Of a stretch of 49,892 nucleotides of DNA, positions 22,161-29,017 are shown one piece after another. The stretch is from a virus. The position numbers were made by a program, and so were the translations under genes. The notes beneath the pieces are model-generated. The model was not told the origin of the DNA. It did not search any database and saw nothing but the letters and a program-made list of their open reading frames with translations. Where the stretch lies: IMG/VR virus record IMGVR_UViG_3300042879_000289, positions 1 through 49,892 of that record. The stretch is one strand, 5' to 3'. Every line of letters starts with the position of its first letter. Positions within the stretch are counted from its first letter, which is position 1.

Positions 22161-23501
22161 TCAATCAAAGCTTCTTGGTGTTGATGTTTCTCTCGTGCTG
22201 GGAGGCCTCCATTGAAACGCAAGGTTCTCAAATCTTGTTTGATTTCCTATGTACGTCAACGCCGTCGTCCCAATCTCGCCTTGCCTTTGCTTTGCTGTGA
22301 TGACTTCGCAAACGCCTTTGTCTGGTGAATCTAAGTTATAAACCTCGTCGCGGTAAAGAAAAATTACGGTTGATGCGTCTTGTTCAATAGAACCTGAGCT
22401 GGACAAATCGGACAAAATGGGGCGCTTGTTGTTGCGTTTCTCGCACTCGCGGTTTAGCTGAGCAAGTAACACGATTGCACAATCAAGTTCTTTTGCCAGC
22501 GCCAACAACCCACGGGTATAGTCTCCAATCTCATAAGCCTTGTTCTCTGCCTTGCTGCCAGTGATGAACGACAGCTGATCGATTACCAGCAAGTCCAGCC
22601 CAGCCTTACGTTTGATGAACCGTGCCTTAGACCTGATAGACAGCAGGTTGAGGCCTGTCTGGTCATCAATCCAAAGTTTTAAGGTCTGGGCCTTAGAAAA
22701 AGCAGCTGTCAACCGATCCCAGCTATGCTGATCGTTCTCATCAGGCTTGCGTAACCATGAGATAGGAACCCTACCCAGCGCAGCTATGTTTCGATCAATG
22801 ACTTGCGCTTTTGGCATCTCCATTGATAAAAACCCAGCGCTTCCCCACTCAGCCACATTTCTAGCCAACGCCAAACCAAAGGCTGTCTTACCCATACCCG
22901 GGCGAGCAGCCAGCACCGTCAAAGTACCACGCTCAATCCCGCCATCCAGTCTTTTGTCCAAGTCAACAAAACCGGTGGCAATCGGCTTAACCGTGCCATC
23001 CATCCGGGCCTGCAACAGCTCAACGTAGTTGGTCAGGGACTCTTGAAACTCCACCGGCTCCTGAGAACTTGCACTTGAGGAAATCAGGTCGAGCTTGCCA
23101 GCTAAGGCATCTGCCAGCTCAACTGCAGGCACCGTCCCGGCTTGAGCCTCAATCTCACGGCAAGCAGCCACCAATTTTCGGCGCTTTGAGTAGTCAATGA
23201 CTAAATCCGCATGGACGCGAATAGAGGCCGCTGAAGGCGTCGAAGACGAAAGTTGGTGTGCATACATCAACCCGTCTGAGATTTCGCCTTGTAGGGCGTC
23301 TGAGAGGCTTATAACGTCACATTGTTTGCCAGAGGTGATCTGCTCAACAATCTTGACGTAAATCTTACGGTTGTCAGAATTGTAAAAGTCTTCAGCGCGG
23401 AGGTCAGAAATTTTGTCTAAGGCCGAGTTAAAGTTGAGCAGCGCACCCAAAATCGCCTGCTCGGCTTGCATAGAAAAAACTTGCGGCAGGTCGTTGATCA
23501 T
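22161..23501 (-). CDS. dnaB: replicative DNA helicase, DnaB family
   Basis: The protein has 446 aa. The N-terminal DnaB domain (residues 5-100: SMQAEQAILGALLNFNSALD, AEDFYNSDNRKIYVKIV) is followed by the RecA-like motor: Walker A AARPGMGKTAFG at about 198-209, FLSMEMPKAQV, Walker B LDLLVIDQLSFI at about 302-313, then VLLAQLNRECEKRNNKRPIL and DLSSSGSIEQDASTVIFLYR, the conserved H3/H4 motifs with the arginine-finger region. It unwinds DNA at the phage replication fork. The start overlaps the DnaT/DnaC-like gene upstream by 4 bases, which supports a loader-helicase pair. Confidence 0.95.
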   Translation of the reverse strand: MINDLPQVFSMQAEQAILGALLNFNSALDKISDLRAEDFYNSDNRKIYVKIVEQITSGKQCDVISLSDALQGEISDGLMYAHQLSSSTPSAASIRVHADLVIDYSKRRKLVAACREIEAQAGTVPAVELADALAGKLDLISSSASSQEPVEFQESLTNYVELLQARMDGTVKPIATGFVDLDKRLDGGIERGTLTVLAARPGMGKTAFGLALARNVAEWGSAGFLSMEMPKAQVIDRNIAALGRVPISWLRKPDENDQHSWDRLTAAFSKAQTLKLWIDDQTGLNLLSIRSKARFIKRKAGLDLLVIDQLSFITGSKAENKAYEIGDYTRGLLALAKELDCAIVLLAQLNRECEKRNNKRPILSDLSSSGSIEQDASTVIFLYRDEVYNLDSPDKGVCEVITAKQRQGEIGTTALTYIGNQTRFENLAFQWRPPSTRETSTPRSFD

Positions 23502-24277
23502 GCTGCCTCCTTGTGAACCTTCTCAGCCTGTTGACCAGTCGTGGTCAAGGCATAGCCATTGTCAGTGGCATACCAAAGCTTGAACCAGTTTCCACGAACC
23601 GACTTGTTGAAGGCCAGAGGCCAAGACTTGTACTTTTTGGCATCAGGAACTGAGTACCGAGCTTTGAACTCTAGCCAATGCAACTTTAGAAACTCCGAAG
23701 GTATTCCAGCCTTCTCGGCATATTCAAAAATCGGATCGTCTTCAGGTATTGCCTTCTTGCCAAGCTCCTTGCAGTTTTGCAGGTAGGTCTTCAGGGCAAT
23801 GGCGTGAGAGCCCCCTTTAGGGGGTTTGGGGGTTTTATTTATTGAAGATGAAGATGAAGATGAAGGGGTTGGTTTTTGCTTATCCTCATGGTTAACCTTC
23901 AGCTTATCCTCTTTTGCCTGCATGAGGTTAGGGTTCCCACCAAGCTTACCGCCTGCAGCCCTTATTTTCCGCAGGTTTTCGTCCCTAATCATTCTGCGAC
24001 TTACGATGACGCCATCTGATGTCAAATCATAAACGCCTGCATGTTTGAGTTCTTGGAGCCAACCTTCAACAACCTCTAAGGTTTCTCCAACCATACGTGC
24101 AAGGTTGATCGGAAGGATAACCTTATCGCCAACCTTTAGATGACCATAAGGATTACCTTCATGCATGTAGCAGATCATGTCTATCCACAGTCCACGAGCT
24201 CCTGTTGAGCAGGATCTGAGTGCTGTATCTCTGAGCCAGTCAGATGGATAAAACTGGAATGATGGTCGTTTAGGCAT
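23498..24277 (-). CDS. replication initiator/helicase-loading protein (DUF1376-like N-terminus)
   Basis: It starts ATG at 24277 (MPKRPSFQFYPSDWLRDTAL) with GGAG six bases upstream, inside the end of the HNH-AP2 gene. The 259-aa protein has an N-terminal winged-helix-like domain (ALRSCSTGARGLWIDMICYM, then VSRRMIRDENLRKIRAAGGK), a Ser-rich linker of eight serines near residue 145, and a C-terminal helical domain with WPLAFNKSVRGNWFKLWYA, as in phage primosomal proteins that deliver DnaB. It overlaps the DnaB gene by 4 bases. The role is inferred from fold and position. Confidence 0.75.
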   Translation of the reverse strand: MPKRPSFQFYPSDWLRDTALRSCSTGARGLWIDMICYMHEGNPYGHLKVGDKVILPINLARMVGETLEVVEGWLQELKHAGVYDLTSDGVIVSRRMIRDENLRKIRAAGGKLGGNPNLMQAKEDKLKVNHEDKQKPTPSSSSSSSINKTPKPPKGGSHAIALKTYLQNCKELGKKAIPEDDPIFEYAEKAGIPSEFLKLHWLEFKARYSVPDAKKYKSWPLAFNKSVRGNWFKLWYATDNGYALTTTGQQAEKVHKEAA

Positions 24278-24779
24278 CTTCAACTCCAGAAAATGCAAAC
24301 GCTCCAAAATACTTTGACGCTGCCTGTCTATAGGCTAGTGAAGCATCTTCAGAAGTTTCAAAAACCCCTAAAGTAATTTCTTTCCTGTTTACCATTATTC
24401 TGGCGCGCCATTTTTTTATGTCTCTTCTATAACTAACGCCCTTGATGCCCGATTGATTGTTTTTCTTTATTTTCTGATTGGCAGAATTTTGTGATTGATC
24501 CCCAAGTCGAAGATTTGTTATTTTGTTATTGAGCTTATTACGATCAATGTGATCGATATTTTTTGCAGGCCATTCTTTATGAACATAGAACCATGCAAGC
24601 CTATGGGCCAAAAATCTTTGTTCCTTAATTTGCAACATCCAATATCCTTGAATGTGCTTCGCGCCCGCAACTTTCCCATTCAGTCTTTTTTTGTTTCCTT
24701 CTAAATTTTTCCAAAAAAATAAACCAGATTCAGGATCGTAATCCAAAATACTTGTTAAAAAATCATGAGATATGCTCAT
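24270..24779 (-). CDS. HNH-AP2 homing endonuclease
   Basis: The 169-aa protein has NUMOD4/HNH features: a YDPESGLFFWKNLEGN N-terminus, the core LAHRLAWFYVHKEWPA, IDHIDRNKLNNKITNLRLGD (His-Asn pair), followed by a C-terminal AP2 DNA-binding domain (SGIKGVSYRRDIKKWRARIM, TLGVFETSEDASLAYRQAA). It is markedly AT-rich. It sits between the YdaS-like gene and the helicase-loading gene and overlaps the latter start by 8 bases. Its ATG follows GGGGGAATT directly after the U tract of the 24.8-kb terminator. Confidence 0.92.
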   Translation of the reverse strand: MSISHDFLTSILDYDPESGLFFWKNLEGNKKRLNGKVAGAKHIQGYWMLQIKEQRFLAHRLAWFYVHKEWPAKNIDHIDRNKLNNKITNLRLGDQSQNSANQKIKKNNQSGIKGVSYRRDIKKWRARIMVNRKEITLGVFETSEDASLAYRQAASKYFGAFAFSGVEDA

Positions 24780-24796
24780 AATTCCCCCAAAAAAAA

Positions 24797-24890
24797 GGGG
24801 CTACACCTGCTGTCTCACCCTATTGGGCGTTGGCGGACTGGCTCAGTACCAGCAGACAGCATGTGTAACCCCACTGAGAAACGCCGCCAA
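24797..24890 (-). terminator. structured leftward terminator with pseudoknot-type upstream arm
   Basis: Arms 24797-24815 (ggggctacacctgctgtct) and 24854-24872 (agacagcatgtgtaacccc) pair over 19 positions with two mismatches. On the minus strand the stem is followed by eight Ts. The 38-nt loop contains ttggcgg (24830-24836) and ctcagt (24842-24847). Both are complementary to the sequence just 5' of the stem on the transcript (ccgccaa 24884-24890 and actgag 24873-24878) in nested order. This is the same architecture as the 17.2-kb element. Terminator function is well supported. The upstream-arm pairing is seen in sequence but its folding is inferred. Confidence 0.72.
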
Positions 24891-24909
24891 GCGTCTATTT
24901 GAAATCATT

Positions 24910-25110
24910 CTAGCAAAAAACATCTGGACGCAACGTCTTGCGTGATACTTTCCCTCTGGTGTAATTTGAGATTGCCACTGCTAGTACAGGGGAGGGGATT
25001 TCTTTTCCGCTAATAATCAGGGATAGCCAAGTCTTACTGATACCCAGCGCTTTTGCCATTGCCACTTTGGCACCTCTTGGCTTCTCGTCAAAAAATTCTT
25101 GTAGGGTCAT
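24910..25110 (-). CDS. Cro/YdaS-type HTH regulator
   Basis: The 66-aa protein MTLQEFFDEKPRGAKVAMAK, ALGISKTWLSLIISGKEIPS, VLAVAISNYTRGKVSRKTLR matches the YdaS/Cro-like pattern (one five-helix HTH, then G-K-V-x-R-x-x-L-R-P-D). It is divergent to the rightward operon and adjacent to an operator-like inverted repeat between the two promoters. It probably represses one or both of these promoters, acting in the cytoplasm as a dimer. No partner toxin is visible, so the antitoxin label of some homologues does not apply. Confidence 0.82.
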   Translation of the reverse strand: MTLQEFFDEKPRGAKVAMAKALGISKTWLSLIISGKEIPSPVLAVAISNYTRGKVSRKTLRPDVFC

Positions 25111-25132
25111 GTCTGCACTCCATTAAGACCCA

Positions 25133-25161
25133 ATTAAACCACGACAACATTTTTTTCGCAA
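25133..25161 (-). promoter_or_regulatory. leftward early promoter
   Basis: On the minus strand -35 TTGCGA (25156-25161), 17-bp spacer, -10 TTTAAT (25133-25138), five of six -10 consensus bases. It drives the YdaS-like gene and, through the 24.8-kb terminator, the replication genes. Confidence 0.65.
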
Positions 25162-25169
25162 GGTGTTGT
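25144..25169. promoter_or_regulatory. operator-like inverted repeat between divergent promoters
   Basis: The sequences acaaca (25144-25149) and tgttgt (25164-25169) form an inverted repeat with half-site centres 20 bp apart, two helical turns. It overlaps the spacer of the leftward promoter and the -35 of the rightward one. It is a plausible binding site for the adjacent HTH regulator. Confidence 0.45.
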
Positions 25170-25194
25170 AATCTGACGTTAAATCTTGTATCTT
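25166..25194 (+). promoter_or_regulatory. rightward early promoter
   Basis: -35 TTGTAA (25166-25171), 17-bp spacer, -10 TATCTT (25189-25194). It lies 24 bases upstream of the GTG start of the first rightward gene, whose AGGAGG is at 25207-25212. Confidence 0.6.
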
Positions 25195-25217
25195 GCTAAT
25201 TCAAATAGGAGGTTAAA

Positions 25218-25463
25218 GTGGAAGACATTGAATTCACACCGTACAAGCACAAAGTGACGCCCTACAAAACCCGCACAGGCATTGAAATTGGGAAGTTCTA
25301 CATGCCTCCAGCAGGCAAGCCCATGAGCTTTGACGAGGAGTTGATCCAGCTGGCGTTCATTGAAGACCGTGGCTACATCCTGCGGGAGAAGTTGAAGAAC
25401 CTAGCCGTAATGATTGGAGTCTGTGGCGGTGTGCTGGCATTGATGTTTCTGACGAGGAACTGA
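25218..25463 (+). CDS. 81-aa protein with C-terminal membrane helix
   Basis: It starts GTG at 25218 with a perfect AGGAGG five bases upstream. The protein (MEDIEFTPYKHKVTPYKTRT...) has a polar N-terminal domain, a helix (FDEELIQLAFIEDRGYILRE) and a C-terminal hydrophobic helix (LAVMIGVCGGVLALMFL) ending TRN, so it is a tail-anchored, N-in membrane protein. First gene of the glycan operon. It might anchor the glycosyltransferases at the inner membrane (inference from position). Confidence 0.68.
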   Translation: MEDIEFTPYKHKVTPYKTRTGIEIGKFYMPPAGKPMSFDEELIQLAFIEDRGYILREKLKNLAVMIGVCGGVLALMFLTRN

Positions 25464-25464
25464 T

Positions 25465-26229
25465 GTGATTGACGGACGCCCAACCATCATGATTGGTACA
25501 CCTGCTTACGGCGGTGCCATGTTCATGGAGTACGTAGACAGCTTGGCTAGAAACCTGTCCTTCCTTGAGCAGAAAGGTATCCGCACCCGCTGGCAGTTCA
25601 TGAATAAGGAGGCCTTGATTACCCGTGCCCGTAACGAGATCGCCAGATACTTCCTTGACGAGACGCAAGACGACTACCTGATGTTCATTGATGCTGACAT
25701 CTGGTTCCCTACTGACGGCATCTACAAGCTGCTAGAACACAACAAAGACATGGTGTGTGGCGTCTACCCTAAGAAGTTCTTGTTCTGGGATCGCATCCGA
25801 GAAGCAGCCCTGCGCGGAGAGAAGGACATTGACAAGTTTGGCTGCAGCTACGTCCTGAATGCCGTGGCTGACGATGGCGACAAGGTTCCTGTTGGTGAAG
25901 ACGGTCTGGTCGAGACGCTCCACGGTGGCACAGGATTCATGCTGATACACAGGAACGTGTTCAAAGCCCTGAGATTCAAGGTTCCTACCTACCGTACCAG
26001 CCTGATCACAAACCCTGCTAATGGGCAGTTCCTAGCTCCTTTGACTAGAGAATTTTTTGGCACATCCATCACAGAGCTAGGCCTACTGTTGTCAGAGGAT
26101 TATCACTTTTGCGAGCTGTGGAAAAAAGAGGGCGGCAAGATATACGCTGACCCAACAATAGAACTACGTCACGTAGGACAGCATGTCTATGCAGGCGACC
26201 TGATGAGAGCAGGGAGGAACAACACGTGA
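25465..26229 (+). CDS. GT-A fold glycosyltransferase (paralogue 1)
   Basis: The 254-aa protein starts GTG at 25465 with GAGG upstream. The N-terminal nucleotide-binding segment is PTIMIGTPAYGGAMFMEYVD. LITRARNEIARYFL and FIDADIWF (Asp76-Ala-Asp78) form the metal-binding DxD motif. CGVYPKK, HGGTGFMLIHRNVF and the C-terminal LLSEDYHFCELWKKEGGKIY are shared with the gene at 26947, pointing to tandem duplication. It transfers a sugar from a nucleotide donor. Donor and acceptor are unknown. No membrane segment. Confidence 0.82.
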   Translation: MIDGRPTIMIGTPAYGGAMFMEYVDSLARNLSFLEQKGIRTRWQFMNKEALITRARNEIARYFLDETQDDYLMFIDADIWFPTDGIYKLLEHNKDMVCGVYPKKFLFWDRIREAALRGEKDIDKFGCSYVLNAVADDGDKVPVGEDGLVETLHGGTGFMLIHRNVFKALRFKVPTYRTSLITNPANGQFLAPLTREFFGTSITELGLLLSEDYHFCELWKKEGGKIYADPTIELRHVGQHVYAGDLMRAGRNNT

Positions 26230-26954
26230 AGGTAGCAGTAATAACAAGTACACGGGGCAGGAAGACAATCCAGAAGGCTCATCTGTCTATCCTCAATCAA
26301 ACCTACCCTGCAACTCACTACGTCTTTGCTCACGGCAAAGACTGCTGGGATGCAGTGGACAAAAATATGGACGGATGCAATGCACAAATTGTTTATCTAC
26401 CTCGCGCTAATGGTGGCGGTGGTTTTGGTATGGCTCCCGTTTTTGCTATGGCTGGGTATTGTGTTACCGAAGACATAGTGTTCTACCTTGACGACGACAA
26501 CTGGTACGAACCTGACCACATTGAATCTCTAGTAGAAATCATTGAGAAGAACGACCTTGGCTGGGCGTACAGCTTACGCAAGATCGTAGACCACGAAGGC
26601 AACTGGATCTGTGACGACAACTGTGAGTCTTTGGGGGCTCACCATAACTCTCACCACCAGCACCTTGTAGACAACTCCTGCTATGCCGTCAGGACTGACG
26701 TAGCGAGGCGCTATGGCTACGCTTGGTATGTGCCCGTCATCTCAGATAGGAACTTCTTCAAGGTGCTTGTAGAGGCTGGGATGACCTTTGGAGCCACTGG
26801 TAAACACTCTGTGAACTACAGCCTGTCTCTTGATGGAACTGGAGGCATGACGAAAGAAAAGTTTCTTGCAAACAACGAGTTAAACCAGCAGAATTACAAA
26901 GGTATTTCCCCTTGGCTTCTTCAATCAATCTTCAAACAGGAACAACATGCCTAA
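26226..26954 (+). CDS. glycosyltransferase family 2-like
   Basis: The 242-aa protein starts MKVAVITSTRGRKTIQKAHL, the GT2 nucleotide-binding strand. DIVFYLDDDNWYEPDH carries Asp89-91 as the DxD-equivalent, followed by YAVRTDVARRYGYAW and FFKVLVEAGMTFG. It overlaps both paralogous GT genes (4 bases upstream, 8 downstream), implying tight co-translation. It is probably an inverting transferase that adds a residue to a lipid- or protein-linked glycan. Substrates are unknown. Confidence 0.82.
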   Translation: MKVAVITSTRGRKTIQKAHLSILNQTYPATHYVFAHGKDCWDAVDKNMDGCNAQIVYLPRANGGGGFGMAPVFAMAGYCVTEDIVFYLDDDNWYEPDHIESLVEIIEKNDLGWAYSLRKIVDHEGNWICDDNCESLGAHHNSHHQHLVDNSCYAVRTDVARRYGYAWYVPVISDRNFFKVLVEAGMTFGATGKHSVNYSLSLDGTGGMTKEKFLANNELNQQNYKGISPWLLQSIFKQEQHA

Positions 26955-27711
26955 GATTTATATAGGAACCCCAATGTATGGGGGCCAGTGCTTTGGCTTC
27001 TACGCTCAGTCACTGCTGTCACTGAACAACATACTGCGTGACCACAAGATTGACTCCATGATCAGCTTCATGTTCAACGAGTCTTTGATCACCCGAGCAC
27101 GTAATGCTCTGACTCACACTTTCCTGAAGTCAGACTGCACTCACCTGTTCTTTATTGACGCAGACATCAAGTTCAACCCTCAGGATGTTCTCGGGATGCT
27201 GCTGGCAGACAAGCCGATCATCTGCGGAATCTACCCAAAGAAAGAACTGAACTGGGAGAACGTAGCTAACGCAGCCAAGGCAGGCGTTCCTCATGACAAG
27301 CTGCGTTACTACACAGGCTCCTTCGTGGTCAATCTGGCAGGCTATGTAGACCAAGTGACCGTCCAGCACGATAAGCCTTGTGAGATTTGGAACGGCGGCA
27401 CTGGCTTCATGATGATCAAGCGTGAAGTGTTTGAGCAGCTGGCAGACAAGGTTCCTGAATACACCAACGACTCTACAGACCTCTCTGGTGCCATCCAGCA
27501 TCAGGAAAAGATCAAAGAATACTTTGCTACCTCGATTGAGCCGGGAACTAACCGTCTCCTGTCTGAGGACTACCATTTCTGCCGCATCTGGAGAGAGATC
27601 GGCGGGAAAGTCTGGGCTGCTCCGTGGGTACATCTAGGCCACGCAGGCACCCATTTGTTTGATGGAGCGCTGGCAACCCCAGCCTACCCTAACCCTGTGG
27701 AGAGCAGATGA
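26947..27711 (+). CDS. GT-A fold glycosyltransferase (paralogue 2)
   Basis: The 254-aa protein has the same length and block order as the gene at 25465: IYIGTPMYGGQCFGFYAQSL, SLITRARNALTHTFL, FFIDADIKF (Asp71-Ala-Asp73), CGIYPKKELNWENV, NGGTGFMMIKREVFEQL, LLSEDYHFCRIWREIGGKVW. Roughly 40% identity by eye, so an old duplication with likely different substrate use. It overlaps the following 59-aa gene by 4 bases (ATGA). Confidence 0.82.
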   Translation: MPKIYIGTPMYGGQCFGFYAQSLLSLNNILRDHKIDSMISFMFNESLITRARNALTHTFLKSDCTHLFFIDADIKFNPQDVLGMLLADKPIICGIYPKKELNWENVANAAKAGVPHDKLRYYTGSFVVNLAGYVDQVTVQHDKPCEIWNGGTGFMMIKREVFEQLADKVPEYTNDSTDLSGAIQHQEKIKEYFATSIEPGTNRLLSEDYHFCRIWREIGGKVWAAPWVHLGHAGTHLFDGALATPAYPNPVESR

Positions 27712-27887
27712 CACCTGCAGAGAATCATCAAGTGAATCTTGAGAGACAACAGAGACTCGAAGAAGCCTTGAGAAGAGCCATTAACTATTGCGCAAGTGAT
27801 GACGACTGGGCGGTCATCTACTATGAATGCGGAGTTTCAGCCCGTTTAAGGAAAGAGCATGAGTCTGATAGCGAAAGCAGAATCTAA
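27708..27887 (+). CDS. 59-aa charged helical protein
   Basis: ATG at 27708 overlaps the previous stop (ATGA). TAA at 27885-27887. Sequence MTPAENHQVNLERQQRLEEA, LRRAINYCASDDDWAVIYYE is mostly helical. It overlaps the next gene by 29 bases, and that gene's AAGGAAAG lies inside it. The family is not recognised. Confidence 0.6.
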   Translation: MTPAENHQVNLERQQRLEEALRRAINYCASDDDWAVIYYECGVSARLRKEHESDSESRI

Positions 27888-28479
27888 CAGCGGCAGCTTT
27901 ACCCCTGTCCCTCCCGGTATGCACCTAGCACGGTGCTACCGAATCATTGACCTTGGCACTCAGAAGTCGTCTTACAAAGGCGTCGAGAAGCAGCTGCACA
28001 AGATCATGATCCAGTTTGAGGTTCACAGCGAGGATGACGAAGGAAACCCCCTGCTCACAGACAAGGGTGAGCCTTTGTCCATCAGCAAGAACTACACACT
28101 ATCTTTAGCAGAAAAGGCAACACTGTCTATTGACCTTGAGTCTTGGCGTGGCGCTGCCTTTACGGCTGAAGAACGTAAGGGTTTTGAGCTGAAGAAGCTT
28201 CTAGGTGTGTGGGCAATGATCAGTGTCACTAAGTCTATTGGCAACGATGGCAAAGAGTACACGAACATCTCAAACATCAACCCTGTACCAGCAAACATTA
28301 AGAAAGCTGGGCTTCCTGAAGGCATCAATGATCTGAAACTCTTCTCTATTGATGAGCCAGACATGGAGCTTTTTGGAAGTTTTGGCGACAAGTTAAGGGC
28401 AAAGATTGAGTCTAGCCCTGAATGGCAGCGTCGGTCTGGAAAGAAGACTGACCCTTTTGACGACGACATTGATTTTTAA
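27859..28479 (+). CDS. probable single-stranded DNA-binding protein
   Basis: The 206-aa protein MSLIAKAESNSGSFTPVPPG begins a beta-rich domain: HLARCYRIIDLGTQKSSYKG, LHKIMIQFEVHSEDDEGNPL, SISKNYTLSLAEKATLSIDL, VWAMISVTKSIGNDGKEYTN. It ends with an acidic tail DPFDDDIDF closed by an aromatic residue, as in SSB and T7 gp2.5 tails that recruit replication proteins. The tail and the beta-rich body are seen. OB-fold and ssDNA binding are inferred. It precedes two HTH genes in the rightward early operon. Confidence 0.6.
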   Translation: MSLIAKAESNSGSFTPVPPGMHLARCYRIIDLGTQKSSYKGVEKQLHKIMIQFEVHSEDDEGNPLLTDKGEPLSISKNYTLSLAEKATLSIDLESWRGAAFTAEERKGFELKKLLGVWAMISVTKSIGNDGKEYTNISNINPVPANIKKAGLPEGINDLKLFSIDEPDMELFGSFGDKLRAKIESSPEWQRRSGKKTDPFDDDIDF

Positions 28480-28488
28480 GGAGACATG

Positions 28489-28716
28489 ATGGCACCGGAG
28501 CATCCACTGTTGGACTTTCTGAAACGAGAATACGAACTGAGATCAGATAGAGCATTGTGTGATGCTCTTGGTGTCACTCCTCCTGTAATAAGTCGTATCA
28601 GGGCACGTAGATGTAAGGTCAGCGCAGAACTGATCATTATTATTCACAAGAAGACTGGCATGTCTATTGAAGACATTGAGGATCTGATTGAGGAGAAGAA
28701 AGATGACAACTCATAA
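28489..28716 (+). CDS. small HTH regulator
   Basis: Of two adjacent ATGs (28486, 28489) the second has the better distance to AAGGAG (five bases). The 75-aa protein has an HTH: DFLKREYELRSDRALCDALG, VTPPVISRIRARRCKVSAEL, IIIIHKKTGMSIEDIEDLIE, typical of XRE/Cro-like phage proteins. Probably binds operators as a dimer. It overlaps the next gene by 14 bases. Confidence 0.75.
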   Translation: MAPEHPLLDFLKREYELRSDRALCDALGVTPPVISRIRARRCKVSAELIIIIHKKTGMSIEDIEDLIEEKKDDNS

Positions 28717-29017
28717 AAACAGTGTTGCTGCAAAAATCCGCAAGTACAAAAAAGAAAACCCTTTGGCTAGTCGTGAGGCTATTGCAGAAGCCACTGGGGC
28801 TACCTTACAGCGAGTCAGTAATGTTTTGAGCATAGCTCGTCGTAAGGCTGGCCTAGCTAGAAAACGTAAAGCTTCTGTCGGAGTAAAGAAACCGAACAAC
28901 AGTGCCGGAGTACGCTTAGATGGCGGATATTATTCCTTGGAGAAGCTCAAAGATATTGTCAAAGCCTTGGAATTACTTAGCAAAATCTCAGGTGTGGCGA
29001 AAGCGAACAATGACTAG
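28703..29017 (+). CDS. basic HTH protein
   Basis: It starts ATG 28703 (MTTHKNSVAAKIRKYKKENP) with GAGGAGAAGAAAG before it. An upstream in-frame ATG would have no such site. The 104-aa protein has LASREAIAEATGATLQRVSN, VLSIARRKAG (HTH), a basic linker RKRKASVGVKKPNN and a C-terminal helix (LEKLKDIVKALELLSKISGV). Likely a small DNA-binding regulator of the early operon. It overlaps the GT10 gene by 8 bases. Confidence 0.72.
   Translation: MTTHKNSVAAKIRKYKKENPLASREAIAEATGATLQRVSNVLSIARRKAGLARKRKASVGVKKPNNSAGVRLDGGYYSLEKLKDIVKALELLSKISGVAKANND

Noticed and set aside
24910-25110. YdaS/YdaT-type toxin-antitoxin pair
   Set aside because: The regulator has no adjacent toxin-like gene; its place at a divergent promoter fits a Cro-type repressor better.
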